Below are positions 24,272-32,110 of a DNA stretch of 34,636 nucleotides, piece after piece (positions within the stretch are counted from its first letter, which is position 1; every line of letters starts with the position of its first letter). The position numbers were made by a program, and so were the translations under genes. Below the pieces are notes generated by a model. It was given only the letters and a program-made list of their open reading frames with translations, was not told where the DNA came from and ran no database searches. Origin of the DNA: Muribaculaceae bacterium Zag1 (lineage in GTDB: Bacteria > Bacteroidota > Bacteroidia > Bacteroidales > Muribaculaceae); contig NWBJ01000024.1 of the NCBI GenBank assembly GCA_002633115.1, positions 1 to 34,636 of the forward strand, read 5' to 3'.

Positions 24272-24973
24272 ATGACAAAGATAATAATAGCAATCGACGG
24301 ATACTCGTCATCAGGCAAGAGCACCATGGCTCGCCGCTTGGCATCAAAGATACAATATCGCTACATCGACACTGGCGCCATGTATCGCGCTGTGACTTAT
24401 TTCGCTATGCAGCAGGGTTGGATTTCCTCGGCTGGCGAGGTGGACGAGGCCGCGCTCTCGGCCTCGATGCCTGAGATTGTTATTGACTTTGCGCTCCAGA
24501 CCGATGGCTCACAGCGCACTCTGCTCAATGGCACCGATGTTGAGAACGAGATACGCCGCATCAATGTCTCAAACCATGTGTCGACCATAGCTGCTCTGCC
24601 GTTTGTGCGCCATGCCTTGGTGGCAGCCCAGCAGGCTATGGGCAAGCAAAAGGGCATCGTGATGGACGGTCGCGACATTGGCACCACGGTGTTCCCCCAT
24701 GCCGAACTCAAAATCTTTGTAACCGCCTCGCCCCAAACTCGCGCACAGCGCCGATTTAAGGAGATGGTCGAGAAGGGCAGCGCTGTAAGCTACGAGGATG
24801 TGCTGGCCAATGTGATGCACCGCGACCATATCGATGAGACACGCGCCGAGAGCCCTCTGCGCCGCGCCGACGATGCCCTGCTGCTCGACAATTCCAATAT
24901 GACCGTGGCAGAACAAGACCAATGGCTCCTGGATCAATACAACAGAGTGATTTCCAAACTCGAAAACAAGTAA
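24272..24973 (+). CDS. cmk: Cytidylate kinase
   Basis: Cmk phosphorylates CMP and dCMP with ATP for nucleotide recycling. The 233-residue protein shows the P-loop GYSSSGKST at 10-18, the CMP-binding RYIDTGAMYRAVTYFA, then MDGRDIGTTVFPHAELKIF. The lid region RDHIDETRAESPLRRADDA and the final LDNSNMT strand complete the family pattern. Length is normal (220-235). The gap before it is the heptamer array with no visible promoter, so it is probably read from the porQ promoter. ispH starts 4 bp after its stop. Confidence 0.96.
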   Translation: MTKIIIAIDGYSSSGKSTMARRLASKIQYRYIDTGAMYRAVTYFAMQQGWISSAGEVDEAALSASMPEIVIDFALQTDGSQRTLLNGTDVENEIRRINVSNHVSTIAALPFVRHALVAAQQAMGKQKGIVMDGRDIGTTVFPHAELKIFVTASPQTRAQRRFKEMVEKGSAVSYEDVLANVMHRDHIDETRAESPLRRADDALLLDNSNMTVAEQDQWLLDQYNRVISKLENK

Positions 24974-24977
24974 TCTG

Positions 24978-25838
24978 ATGGTTGAAATCGATGAGAGCAG
25001 CGGTTTCTGCTTCGGCGTGACTACCGCAATCCAAAAGGCCGAGGAGGAACTGGAGAAATCCGGCACACTGTATTGCCTCGGCGATATCGTGCACAATAGC
25101 GATGAGGTAGAGCGTCTGCGCCAAAAGGGGCTGGTCACTATCACCCATGAGCAGATGGCCGACTTGCATGATGTGAAGGTGCTGCTGCGCGCCCATGGCG
25201 AACCCCCGTCGACCTATGAATTGGCAAAGCGCAACAATATCGAGATTATTGATGCCACTTGCCCGGTGGTGCTGAGACTGCAACAGCGCATCAAGGCCGC
25301 TTACGACCAGCCCTCTCACCCCCAGATTGTAATTTACGGCAAGATTGGCCATGCCGAGGTCAATGGCCTGGTGGGCCAGACTGCCGGCGATGCCATCGTT
25401 GTTGAGAATGACTCGCAGCTCGACAAGATTGATTTCAACAAAGACATAGCCCTTTACTCCCAGACCACAAAGTCGCTCGAGGGTTTTCAGGGCATGATTT
25501 CGGCAATTGGCCAACGCAAGGCCGCTAATGCTAATTTCAAATCTTTCGACACCATCTGCCGCCAGGTGGCCAGCCGCGTAGAGCACCTCAAGAAATTTGC
25601 CCAGAGCCACGCCACTATCCTGTTTGTGGCTGGGGCCAAGAGCAGTAATGGCCGTATACTCTATGGCCATTGCAAGGATGTCAATCCCTCGACCTACTTG
25701 GTGTCAAATGCCGAGGAGATTGATCCGGAATGGGTCAAAGGCTCTGAATCGATAGGTATATGCGGAGCCACATCAACTCCTCGCTGGCTTATGGAGAAAG
25801 TGAGGGAGAGAGTGGGAGAAATAGTGAATAGTGAATAG
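24978..25838 (+). CDS. ispH: 4-hydroxy-3-methylbut-2-enyl diphosphate reductase
   Basis: IspH makes isopentenyl and dimethylallyl diphosphates in the last step of the non-mevalonate isoprenoid pathway, using an iron-sulfur cluster. The three cluster cysteines are Cys11 (SSGFCFGV), Cys95 (DATCPVV) and Cys194 (DTICRQ). Substrate-contacting His39 and His73 are present, and so is the late STPRWLM motif. Length is 286, normal. The last residues (VNSE and the stop) are encoded by the first units of a heptamer repeat, so the array has grown into, or replaced, the true 3' end. It is tightly coupled to cmk (4-bp gap). Confidence 0.96.
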   Translation: MVEIDESSGFCFGVTTAIQKAEEELEKSGTLYCLGDIVHNSDEVERLRQKGLVTITHEQMADLHDVKVLLRAHGEPPSTYELAKRNNIEIIDATCPVVLRLQQRIKAAYDQPSHPQIVIYGKIGHAEVNGLVGQTAGDAIVVENDSQLDKIDFNKDIALYSQTTKSLEGFQGMISAIGQRKAANANFKSFDTICRQVASRVEHLKKFAQSHATILFVAGAKSSNGRILYGHCKDVNPSTYLVSNAEEIDPEWVKGSESIGICGATSTPRWLMEKVRERVGEIVNSE

Positions 25839-25879
25839 TGAATAGTTAATAGTGAAAAGTGAATAGTTAATAGTGAAAA
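25824..25879 (+). repeat. Period-7 tandem array spanning the ispH stop and the next gene's start
   Basis: Eight heptamers are seen: GTGAATA three times, GTTAATA, GTGAAAA, GTGAATA, GTTAATA, GTGAAAA. The ispH stop TAG is at 25836-25838. The GTG that opens the following lipoprotein gene is the first three bases of the eighth unit. Confidence 0.93.
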
Positions 25880-26193
25880 GCTGGGAGAATATTAAGGGAG
25901 GCGTATTGTTGGTGGTTGGTGTTTGTGGGGTGATGGCGGGGTGCCATCATGAGAAAGCCAGAGAGCTGACTGCCAACGAGATATATGCTATACAGAAAGG
26001 ATATGAGGCCGCTGAGCAGGTGCTGAGTCTGCCTAAGGGTTCAGTGGAGCAAGAAAAAGCTTTGCTCGCAATCCGCGCCCGCGAGGAGAAGATTAAAGCC
26101 GCTGGCGATACCCTCGCCGCTGAGGCTTATGTCAGCGCCGTCGAGGAGAAACTCGACAGCGCCGGACTGCTCAGTCGAGGTCGGCATAACTGA
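25873..26193 (+). CDS. Small hypothetical lipoprotein
   Basis: The 106-residue product begins at a GTG inside the heptamer array; no ATG precedes the signal sequence in this frame. Residues 5-24 form a lipoprotein signal (GGVLLVVGVCGVMAGC) with the lipidated Cys near 24. The mature part (CHHEKARELTANEIYAIQKGY and on) is predicted mostly alpha-helical, charged and without a recognisable domain. It is probably co-transcribed with ispH. Its last 23 bp overlap the end of the convergent AlkD-like gene. The function is unknown. The clean lipobox and helical mature part support a real gene, but the start is uncertain. Confidence 0.65.
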   Translation: MKSWENIKGGVLLVVGVCGVMAGCHHEKARELTANEIYAIQKGYEAAEQVLSLPKGSVEQEKALLAIRAREEKIKAAGDTLAAEAYVSAVEEKLDSAGLLSRGRHN

Positions 26194-26719
26194 GCAGCAC
26201 CTCGACCGGCTGACGAGTTTGCGGATAATGGGCCACCTCGGGTTGCGCCCGTCTGCCTATCTCGACAGCCATTTCTATGTGCTGTGGTGCCAGATTGCAC
26301 ATTAGCCTAAGTGCCGTGTAGCGCGACATTGGCTTGGGGTCGTCCAGTAGCCTCTTGACCAAATCTAAGGCGTAAGGCTGGTGGCGCAGCAGTTTCAGGC
26401 ACAGCACATCGGTCACCTCAGGACAAGGCGACTGCTCGGCCCAGCGGGTAGCCTCGTCCTCGTTGAAATCCTCTCTTGGCATCAGCATCGGGGCCAGTAG
26501 CATGCTCTCGCGAGTGGTGGTATTTGCCCACAGCTTTTCGGCCAGTTCGCGGTCTGGGCCGTGGGTCGCGGCTATCTCGGTCAGTTGGGGCAGATTCACG
26601 CCAAAGATGATTGAGAAAGGCGACCCCCCACGGCGCAGAGTGTCGGCAATCACGCCATTGCGCATGGCAAACAAATGGCGCTTGATCAGTTGCATTGGGC
26701 TATAAGGTGCAGAATCCAT
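26171..26719 (-). CDS. AlkD-like HEAT-repeat protein
   Basis: The 182-residue product resembles the DNA alkylation repair (AlkD-like) HEAT family: LFAMRNGVIADTLRRGG, ELAEKLWANTTTRESMLLAPML, and then paired helices such as VTDVLCLKLLRHQPYALDL. The TRESMLLAPML stretch corresponds to the family's conserved helix. It is shorter than full AlkD proteins (about 230), so the glycosylase function is uncertain. It might only be a HEAT scaffold. A -7 box lies about 65 nt upstream on the minus strand, facing the transporter promoter. The 3' end overlaps the lipoprotein gene by 23 bp. Confidence 0.6.
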   Translation of the reverse strand: MDSAPYSPMQLIKRHLFAMRNGVIADTLRRGGSPFSIIFGVNLPQLTEIAATHGPDRELAEKLWANTTTRESMLLAPMLMPREDFNEDEATRWAEQSPCPEVTDVLCLKLLRHQPYALDLVKRLLDDPKPMSRYTALRLMCNLAPQHIEMAVEIGRRAQPEVAHYPQTRQPVEVLLSYADLD

Positions 26720-26760
26720 TGCTTATGCGGGATGAAAATGGGATTGATTTATAATTATGC

Positions 26761-26777
26761 AACTCCACAGTGGAATT
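26761..26777. promoter_or_regulatory. Imperfect palindrome between divergent promoters
   Basis: AACTCCAC-A-GTGGAATT is symmetric at 7 of 8 pairs, with further partly matching TGCA flanks. It lies between the AlkD-like gene and the transporter operon, just past the predicted start of the minus-strand transcript and about 40 bp upstream of the plus-strand -7 box, a position suitable for an operator. Confidence 0.4.
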
Positions 26778-26783
26778 GTGCAG

Positions 26784-26791
26784 CAAAGATA
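26784..26791 (-). promoter_or_regulatory. -7 box for the AlkD-like gene (minus strand)
   Basis: The minus strand reads TATCTTTG, matching TAnnTTTG, and gives a predicted leader of about 61 nt. The -33 box is unclear. Confidence 0.55.
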
Positions 26792-26815
26792 GCGTATTTT
26801 CTTAAATAAAATTCG

Positions 26816-26823
26816 TAATTTTG
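26816..26823 (+). promoter_or_regulatory. -7 box for the BASS transporter and efflux run
   Basis: TAATTTTG lies 8 nt before the ATG at 26832, predicting a leader of about 5 nt. No TTTG is seen 19 bp upstream. Confidence 0.6.
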
Positions 26824-26831
26824 CAATTGAA

Positions 26832-27809
26832 ATGAAAGGAATCCAATATTTGCGCGACTGGGCGCTCATCATAGCCATGGTGAGCGGTGTGGCTGGGTAT
26901 TTCATCTTTGTGAATATCCCGCTTCTGGAGAGGGCTTCGGCCTTTGCCCGCGAGGCTGTAGATTTTCTGCAGCCCGCTCTCATCTTCATGATGCTTTTCT
27001 TTACCTTTTGCAAGATCGACCCTCACCATCTGCGGCTCAGTCCCTGGCATGGCTGGCTGTTGCTGATTCAGTGCGGCCTTTTCACCCTGATTGGCCTGGT
27101 GCTTGTGTGCCTGCCTCATAGCCATCTGCGCGTGGTGCTTGAGGGCGCTATGATATGCTTTATCTGCCCCACGGCCACAGCGGCGGCAGTAATCACGCGC
27201 AAGCTGGGTGGAAATGTCGAGCAAATCACCACCTATACGATACTTATCAATCTGGCAGCCGCACTCCTCATCCCGGCGTTGCTGCCGTTTGTGCATCCCA
27301 ATCCCGACATGACGGTGTTTAATGCCTCGATGCTGATACTCGGCAAGGTGTTTCCGCTATTGCTGTTGCCATTGGTGTTGGCATTGCTGGTGCGCTATCT
27401 CGCACCGCCGCTGCATGCACAGTTGCTCAGGATGCAAGATGCGCCTTTCTATCTTTGGCTTGTGGCGTTGACCCTGGCCATGGTAGTCACCACGCGCAGC
27501 ATCGTGCATAGCCAGGTGCCACTGTCGACTCAGGGATGGCTCGTGGTGGTGTCATTGGCGAGTTGCGCCTTGCAATTCTGGGCAGGGCGCAAGATTGGAG
27601 CCGTGTATGGCGACAAGGTTACAGCCGGGCAGGCGCTTGGGCAGAAAAATACTGTGCTTGCAATCTGGCTTGGCTATACATTCTTCACCCCAATCACCTC
27701 GATTGTGGGCGGATTCTACAGCATCTGGCATAATTTGGTAAATTCTTATCAACTATATAAGGCCCAGCATCGGCCTAAAGCTGAAGGGAGCAGCGCTCAG
27801 CACGCATGA
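26832..27809 (+). CDS. BASS-family (bile acid:sodium symporter-like) transporter
   Basis: The 325-residue inner-membrane protein has about nine or ten hydrophobic segments. It carries BASS/SBF-like signs: FLQPALIFMMLFFTFCKID near the first third, CFICPTATAAAVITRKLGG (unwound-helix region) in the middle and GQKNTVLAIWLGYTFF near the end. Family members move organic anions with sodium, but in bacteria substrates vary and none can be read here. It heads the forward run into the efflux genes and is separated from the adaptor start by 44 bp. The promoter lies almost against its ATG. Confidence 0.75.
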   Translation: MKGIQYLRDWALIIAMVSGVAGYFIFVNIPLLERASAFAREAVDFLQPALIFMMLFFTFCKIDPHHLRLSPWHGWLLLIQCGLFTLIGLVLVCLPHSHLRVVLEGAMICFICPTATAAAVITRKLGGNVEQITTYTILINLAAALLIPALLPFVHPNPDMTVFNASMLILGKVFPLLLLPLVLALLVRYLAPPLHAQLLRMQDAPFYLWLVALTLAMVVTTRSIVHSQVPLSTQGWLVVVSLASCALQFWAGRKIGAVYGDKVTAGQALGQKNTVLAIWLGYTFFTPITSIVGGFYSIWHNLVNSYQLYKAQHRPKAEGSSAQHA

Positions 27810-27853
27810 GACTTTTCCCGGGGACTTGTCTTTATCTTACTTTACTCAATAGA

Positions 27854-28978
27854 ATGAAAGCAAAATATTTCTGGCTTGCAGTCGGGGCATTGTGTTTGAC
27901 TGCTTGTGGCCACAAACATTCAGATGATGAAGTAGGTCATCATCATGACCATCCAGAAACAGAGACTGGGAGTGAAATTACACTGGCGCCTCAGAGCGCC
28001 GAGCGTTTTGGCGTGAGGGCCGAGGCGGTAAGCATTGGCGCATTCCGGCCAGCAATAACTGTGGCTGGCGAGATAGTGGATACGCCTAATTCATCATCGG
28101 CCATTGCCGCTCCGACATCGGGAGTGGTGAAATATGCGCCCCACATGATGGATGGCACCGAGGTGAGGCGCGGCGAGGTCGTGGCCCATATCTCGGCCTC
28201 AAGCCTCACCGGCGGCGATGCCAATGCTGTGGCCCTGGCCGCATTGGAGGCGGCAAAGGCCGAACTGGACCGCATCACGCCTCTGTATGAAGAGCGAATA
28301 GTTACTGCCAAAACTTATGCCGAGGCCGAACAGGCTTACAAGCAGGCCAAGGCCGCTTACAGTGCCTCAGCCGCCTCGGGCCAAGCCGTGTCGCCCATCG
28401 ATGGCGTAGTCACCCGCATGCTGGTGCAAGAGGGCGAATATGTCGAGGCTGGCACTCCGATTGCTGTGGCTTGCAGCGAGGAGATGCTGACTTTGAGGGC
28501 AGACTTGCCTGAGCGTTTCCGTTCGCGTCTGCCTCAAATCTCATCGGCCAATGTGGCCGACCCCATAACCGGCCAGGTGTACAGCCTTGACGAAATGGGG
28601 GCCAAGCGCATCACTTCGCCCAAGGGCATAGCCAGCCAGAGAGGATACGTGCCTCTGTATTTCACCTTTGACAACAACGGCCAGCTCACCCATGGCTCTT
28701 ATCTCAAGGTGTACTTGCTGGGCGAACCAGTCGAGGGCGCAATGTCAGTGCCTCTGTCGGCTTTGTCAGAACAGCAGGGCGCTTATTTCGTGTATCGCCA
28801 GATTGATGACGATTGCTATGAGAAGATTCCCGTGAAGATTGGTGCCAATGATGGCACCAATGTTGAGATACTCTCGGGCCTCAATGGAGATGAGCAAATC
28901 GTGGTCGACGGGGTAGTGGCGGTAAGGCTCGCTGAGAGCAGCCGCGTGGCTCCCGAGGGGCATAGCCATAACCATTAA
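27854..28978 (+). CDS. RND efflux periplasmic adaptor, His-rich (CusB/CzcB type)
   Basis: The 374-residue membrane-fusion protein links the inner-membrane pump to the outer-membrane channel. From ATG 27854 there is a lipoprotein signal (LCLTAC, Cys18), followed at once by a His-rich segment (GHKHSDDEVGHHHDH). It then has the lipoyl half-motifs around VVKYAPHMMDGTEVRRGEV and GVVTRMLVQEGEYVEAG, a helical hairpin (ALEAAKAELDRITPLYEE) and beta-barrel domains. It ends in HSHNH. The His clusters suggest metal-ion binding (zinc, cobalt, copper or similar), but the ion is not known. An earlier ATG (27806) would place the signal too far in. The pump gene follows 12 bp later. Confidence 0.85.
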   Translation: MKAKYFWLAVGALCLTACGHKHSDDEVGHHHDHPETETGSEITLAPQSAERFGVRAEAVSIGAFRPAITVAGEIVDTPNSSSAIAAPTSGVVKYAPHMMDGTEVRRGEVVAHISASSLTGGDANAVALAALEAAKAELDRITPLYEERIVTAKTYAEAEQAYKQAKAAYSASAASGQAVSPIDGVVTRMLVQEGEYVEAGTPIAVACSEEMLTLRADLPERFRSRLPQISSANVADPITGQVYSLDEMGAKRITSPKGIASQRGYVPLYFTFDNNGQLTHGSYLKVYLLGEPVEGAMSVPLSALSEQQGAYFVYRQIDDDCYEKIPVKIGANDGTNVEILSGLNGDEQIVVDGVVAVRLAESSRVAPEGHSHNH

Positions 28979-28990
28979 TGGGGAGTGACT

Positions 28991-31900
28991 ATGCTGAATA
29001 GAATCATAAAATTCTCATTGCAGAGCCGGCTCACTGTGCTGGTGCTGACCATCGTGGCCATGGCTGCCGGCATGGCGGCTTTGCTGCGCATGGATGTCGA
29101 CATCTTCCCTGACCTCAACGCTCCCACCGTGGTGGTGATGACCGAGGCGCAAGGCATGGCGCCCGAGGAGGTTGAGAGATCTATAACTTTTCCAATCGAG
29201 ACTGCTGTCAATGGTGCATCGGGGGTGAGGCGCGTGCGTTCTGCTTCTTCTTCGGGCTTCTCGGTGGTATGGGTCGAGTTTGACTGGGACACCGATATCT
29301 ACCATGCGCGGCAGACTGTGGCCGAGCGCATCACATCACTGGCCGAGGACTTTCCTCCCGGGGCTGGCGTACCTACTATGGGTCCGCAGTCGTCGATTCT
29401 CGGCGAGATGATGATTATCGGCCTCACGGCTGATTCAACCTCGGTAATGGAGATGCGCGACATAGCCGACCGCACCATAGCTCCGCGTTTGCTCGCTATG
29501 GCTGGCGTGGCCCAGGTGTCGGTGTTGGGTGGCGAACCCAAGGAATATCAAATCCAGCTCTCCTCGGCTGCCATGCGCCAGCGAGGCGTGACATTGCAAG
29601 AAGTGATTGCCGCAACCGAGAGCCTCAACGATAATGTGGGAGGCGGCAGCTTGTATCAATACGGCAACGAGTACATCGTCAAGGGCGACATGAGCGCAAA
29701 GAGCGCCGCCGACATCGAGCACAGCGTGGTGCGCAGCGACGAGCAGGGCATAGTCACCCTTGGCGACATAGCCCAAGTGACCGTGGCTCCGGCGGCTCAG
29801 CGCCTCGGCACCGCCTCGATCCAAGGTCAAGAGGGGGCGCTGATTACCGTGACCAAGCAACCCGGCGCTGGCACCATCCCCCTAACGCAAGAGATTGAGG
29901 AGAGGCTTGAGACCCTGCGCGCCTCATTGCCCTCAGACATTACCATCTCGACCGACATATTCCGGCAGAGCGATTTCATCGACCGCTCGATAGGCAATCT
30001 CCAGAGTTCGCTCTTCGAGGGTGCCATCTTTGTGGTGATGGTGCTGTTCTTCTTCTTGATGAATCTTAGGGCCACCATCGTATCTCTTGTGGCATTGCCC
30101 TTGTCGATTATTCTGACGCTGCTGGTGCTTCATGCTTTCGGCTTTACCATAAATACTATGAGTCTCGGTGGCATTGCCATTGCTATCGGTTCGCTTGTCG
30201 ATGATGCCATTGTCGATGTCGAGAATGTCTATAAGCGCCTGCGCGAAAATCATGCTAAGCCTAAGGTCGAACGCAAGGGGGTGCTCGATGTGGTCTACCA
30301 CGCCTCGGCCGAGGTGAGAATGCCGATATTCAATTCCTCACTGATTATCATAGCCTCGTTCTTGCCGCTATTCTTCCTGAGCGGTATGGAGGGCAGAATG
30401 CTGATACCCCTGGGCGTGGCATTTATCGTGGCGTTGATTGCCTCGACCATCGTGGCTTTGACGGTTACGCCGGTGCTTTGCAGCATGCTTCTCGGCTCGA
30501 AAAAGGCAATGGAGAAGATGGCAAAGCAGCCTTGGGCCAGTGTCAAGCTGCGCGAGGGGTATTCGCGGTTGCTCGTTAAGCTGCTCGCCCTCAAGGGCAC
30601 TGGCGCTTATGCGCTGCCTCGGGGAGGCAAAGCCATGCTGTGGGGCACAGGCGCATTGTTTGCCGTGGCTGTGGGTTTGTTCTTTACGCTGGGTCGGAGT
30701 TTCTTGCCGCCGTTCAACGAAGGGTCATTTACCATCAATGTCTCTACCTTGCCGGGCATTGCGCTTGACGAGAGCGACCAAGTGGGTAGAATAGCCGAGG
30801 GCTTGATAATGAGCGTGCCGGAGATTCAGACTGTGGCGCGCAAGACTGGACGCTCAGAACTTGACGAGCACTCGCTCGGAGTAAATGTATCAGAAATCGA
30901 AGCCCCCTATAAATTGTCGGGCCGCAGCCGAGGCGAGGTGGCCAAGGAGCTGCGCCAGAAACTGTCAGAAATTCCGGGTGTCAACATTGAGATAGGCCAG
31001 CCCATCTCGCACCGCATCGATGCGATGCTGTCGGGCACTGAGGCTCAGGTTGCCATCAAGCTGTTTGGCGATGACCTGCCTTTGCTTTTCTTGACTGGCA
31101 ACCAGATCAAGGAGGCGATTGAGGACATCCCTGGAGTGGTTGATGCCAATATCGAGCAGCAGATGGAGCGGCCACAGCTCGATATTCGTCCCAAGCGCGA
31201 GATGATGGCCGCCTACGGCATCACTTCGGCCCAACTGCGCGATGTCATCGAGACAGCAATGGGCGGCAAGGCTGTATCGAAGGTTTACGAAGAGGCTCAG
31301 CCCTACGACTTGGTGGTGATTTTTGACGAACAGAGCCGCGCCACGATTGATGGCCTCAAGGAGATATCCATTGATTCGCGATTCGGCATGGTGCCGCTGT
31401 CGACAGTGGCCGACTTCATATCTTCGACCGGACCCAATGCTATCAATCGCGAGAATGTGAAGCGACGCATAGTGATTTCGGCCAATGTCGAGGGCCGCGA
31501 CTTGCGCGGTGCCGTCAACGATATGCGCCGAGCCATTGAGGAGCAAGTGGTGTTGCCTCAGAATTACTATGTAGAATACGGCGGACAGTTTGAGAGCGAA
31601 GCGTCGGCCTCGCGCACCCTGCTGTGGACCTCGCTTGGCGCACTGCTGATAATCTTTATGCTGCTTTACCATGAGTTTGGCGACTGGCGCGAATCACTGA
31701 TTGTGCTGGTGAATATGCCGTTGGCAATGATCGGTGGTGTGCTTGTCCTTTTCTTCACCGGTGCTGACCTCAACATCCCAGCCATCATCGGTTTTATCTC
31801 TCTGCTTGGCATCACCACTCGCAATGGCATGCTGCTGATCTCGCGCTACAATGCGCTTGAGGCTGCCGGGGTGGGCTTGCGCCAGAGGGTGATGCAAGGG

Positions 31901-32110
31901 TCGACCGACCGTCTGCTGCCCATCGTGATGACTGCTCTCACCACTGCTCTCGCCCTCATACCAATTGTAATAAAGGGGAATTTGCCCGGAAATGAAATCC
32001 AATCTCCACTCGCGATTGTTATTTTAGGTGGAATCATTTCCTCGACCATTCTCAATCTGATAGTGGTCCCAGCTATTTATTTATTGGTAAAGAAGAGAAC
32101 TCAACAGTGA
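28991..32110 (+). CDS. CusA/CzcA-family RND efflux pump
   Basis: The 1039-residue pump exports substrate from periplasm or membrane using the proton gradient. It has the 12-helix RND plan with two large periplasmic loops. The CusA/CzcA-type opening is visible: DIFPDLNAPTVVVMTEAQG, then EEVERSITFPIETAVNG and TDIYHARQTVAERI. The fourth-helix motif IGSLVDDAIVDVENV carries the proton-relay acidic residues. The later IGFISLLGITTRNGMLLISR matches the second half of the family pattern. ATG 28991 is preferred to GTG 28985. Its stop overlaps the next ATG (TGATG). It is probably a heavy-metal efflux pump given the His-rich adaptor, but I cannot verify specific metal-site residues. Confidence 0.9.
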   Translation: MLNRIIKFSLQSRLTVLVLTIVAMAAGMAALLRMDVDIFPDLNAPTVVVMTEAQGMAPEEVERSITFPIETAVNGASGVRRVRSASSSGFSVVWVEFDWDTDIYHARQTVAERITSLAEDFPPGAGVPTMGPQSSILGEMMIIGLTADSTSVMEMRDIADRTIAPRLLAMAGVAQVSVLGGEPKEYQIQLSSAAMRQRGVTLQEVIAATESLNDNVGGGSLYQYGNEYIVKGDMSAKSAADIEHSVVRSDEQGIVTLGDIAQVTVAPAAQRLGTASIQGQEGALITVTKQPGAGTIPLTQEIEERLETLRASLPSDITISTDIFRQSDFIDRSIGNLQSSLFEGAIFVVMVLFFFLMNLRATIVSLVALPLSIILTLLVLHAFGFTINTMSLGGIAIAIGSLVDDAIVDVENVYKRLRENHAKPKVERKGVLDVVYHASAEVRMPIFNSSLIIIASFLPLFFLSGMEGRMLIPLGVAFIVALIASTIVALTVTPVLCSMLLGSKKAMEKMAKQPWASVKLREGYSRLLVKLLALKGTGAYALPRGGKAMLWGTGALFAVAVGLFFTLGRSFLPPFNEGSFTINVSTLPGIALDESDQVGRIAEGLIMSVPEIQTVARKTGRSELDEHSLGVNVSEIEAPYKLSGRSRGEVAKELRQKLSEIPGVNIEIGQPISHRIDAMLSGTEAQVAIKLFGDDLPLLFLTGNQIKEAIEDIPGVVDANIEQQMERPQLDIRPKREMMAAYGITSAQLRDVIETAMGGKAVSKVYEEAQPYDLVVIFDEQSRATIDGLKEISIDSRFGMVPLSTVADFISSTGPNAINRENVKRRIVISANVEGRDLRGAVNDMRRAIEEQVVLPQNYYVEYGGQFESEASASRTLLWTSLGALLIIFMLLYHEFGDWRESLIVLVNMPLAMIGGVLVLFFTGADLNIPAIIGFISLLGITTRNGMLLISRYNALEAAGVGLRQRVMQGSTDRLLPIVMTALTTALALIPIVIKGNLPGNEIQSPLAIVILGGIISSTILNLIVVPAIYLLVKKRTQQ

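Noticed and set aside
27806-27853. Earlier ATG for the efflux adaptor, overlapping the transporter stop
   Set aside because: It would put extra residues before a good lipoprotein signal that starts at 27854.
30965-31672. 235-codon minus-strand frame opposite the RND pump
   Set aside because: It is antisense to a strongly conserved gene, with no recognisable motif or promoter.
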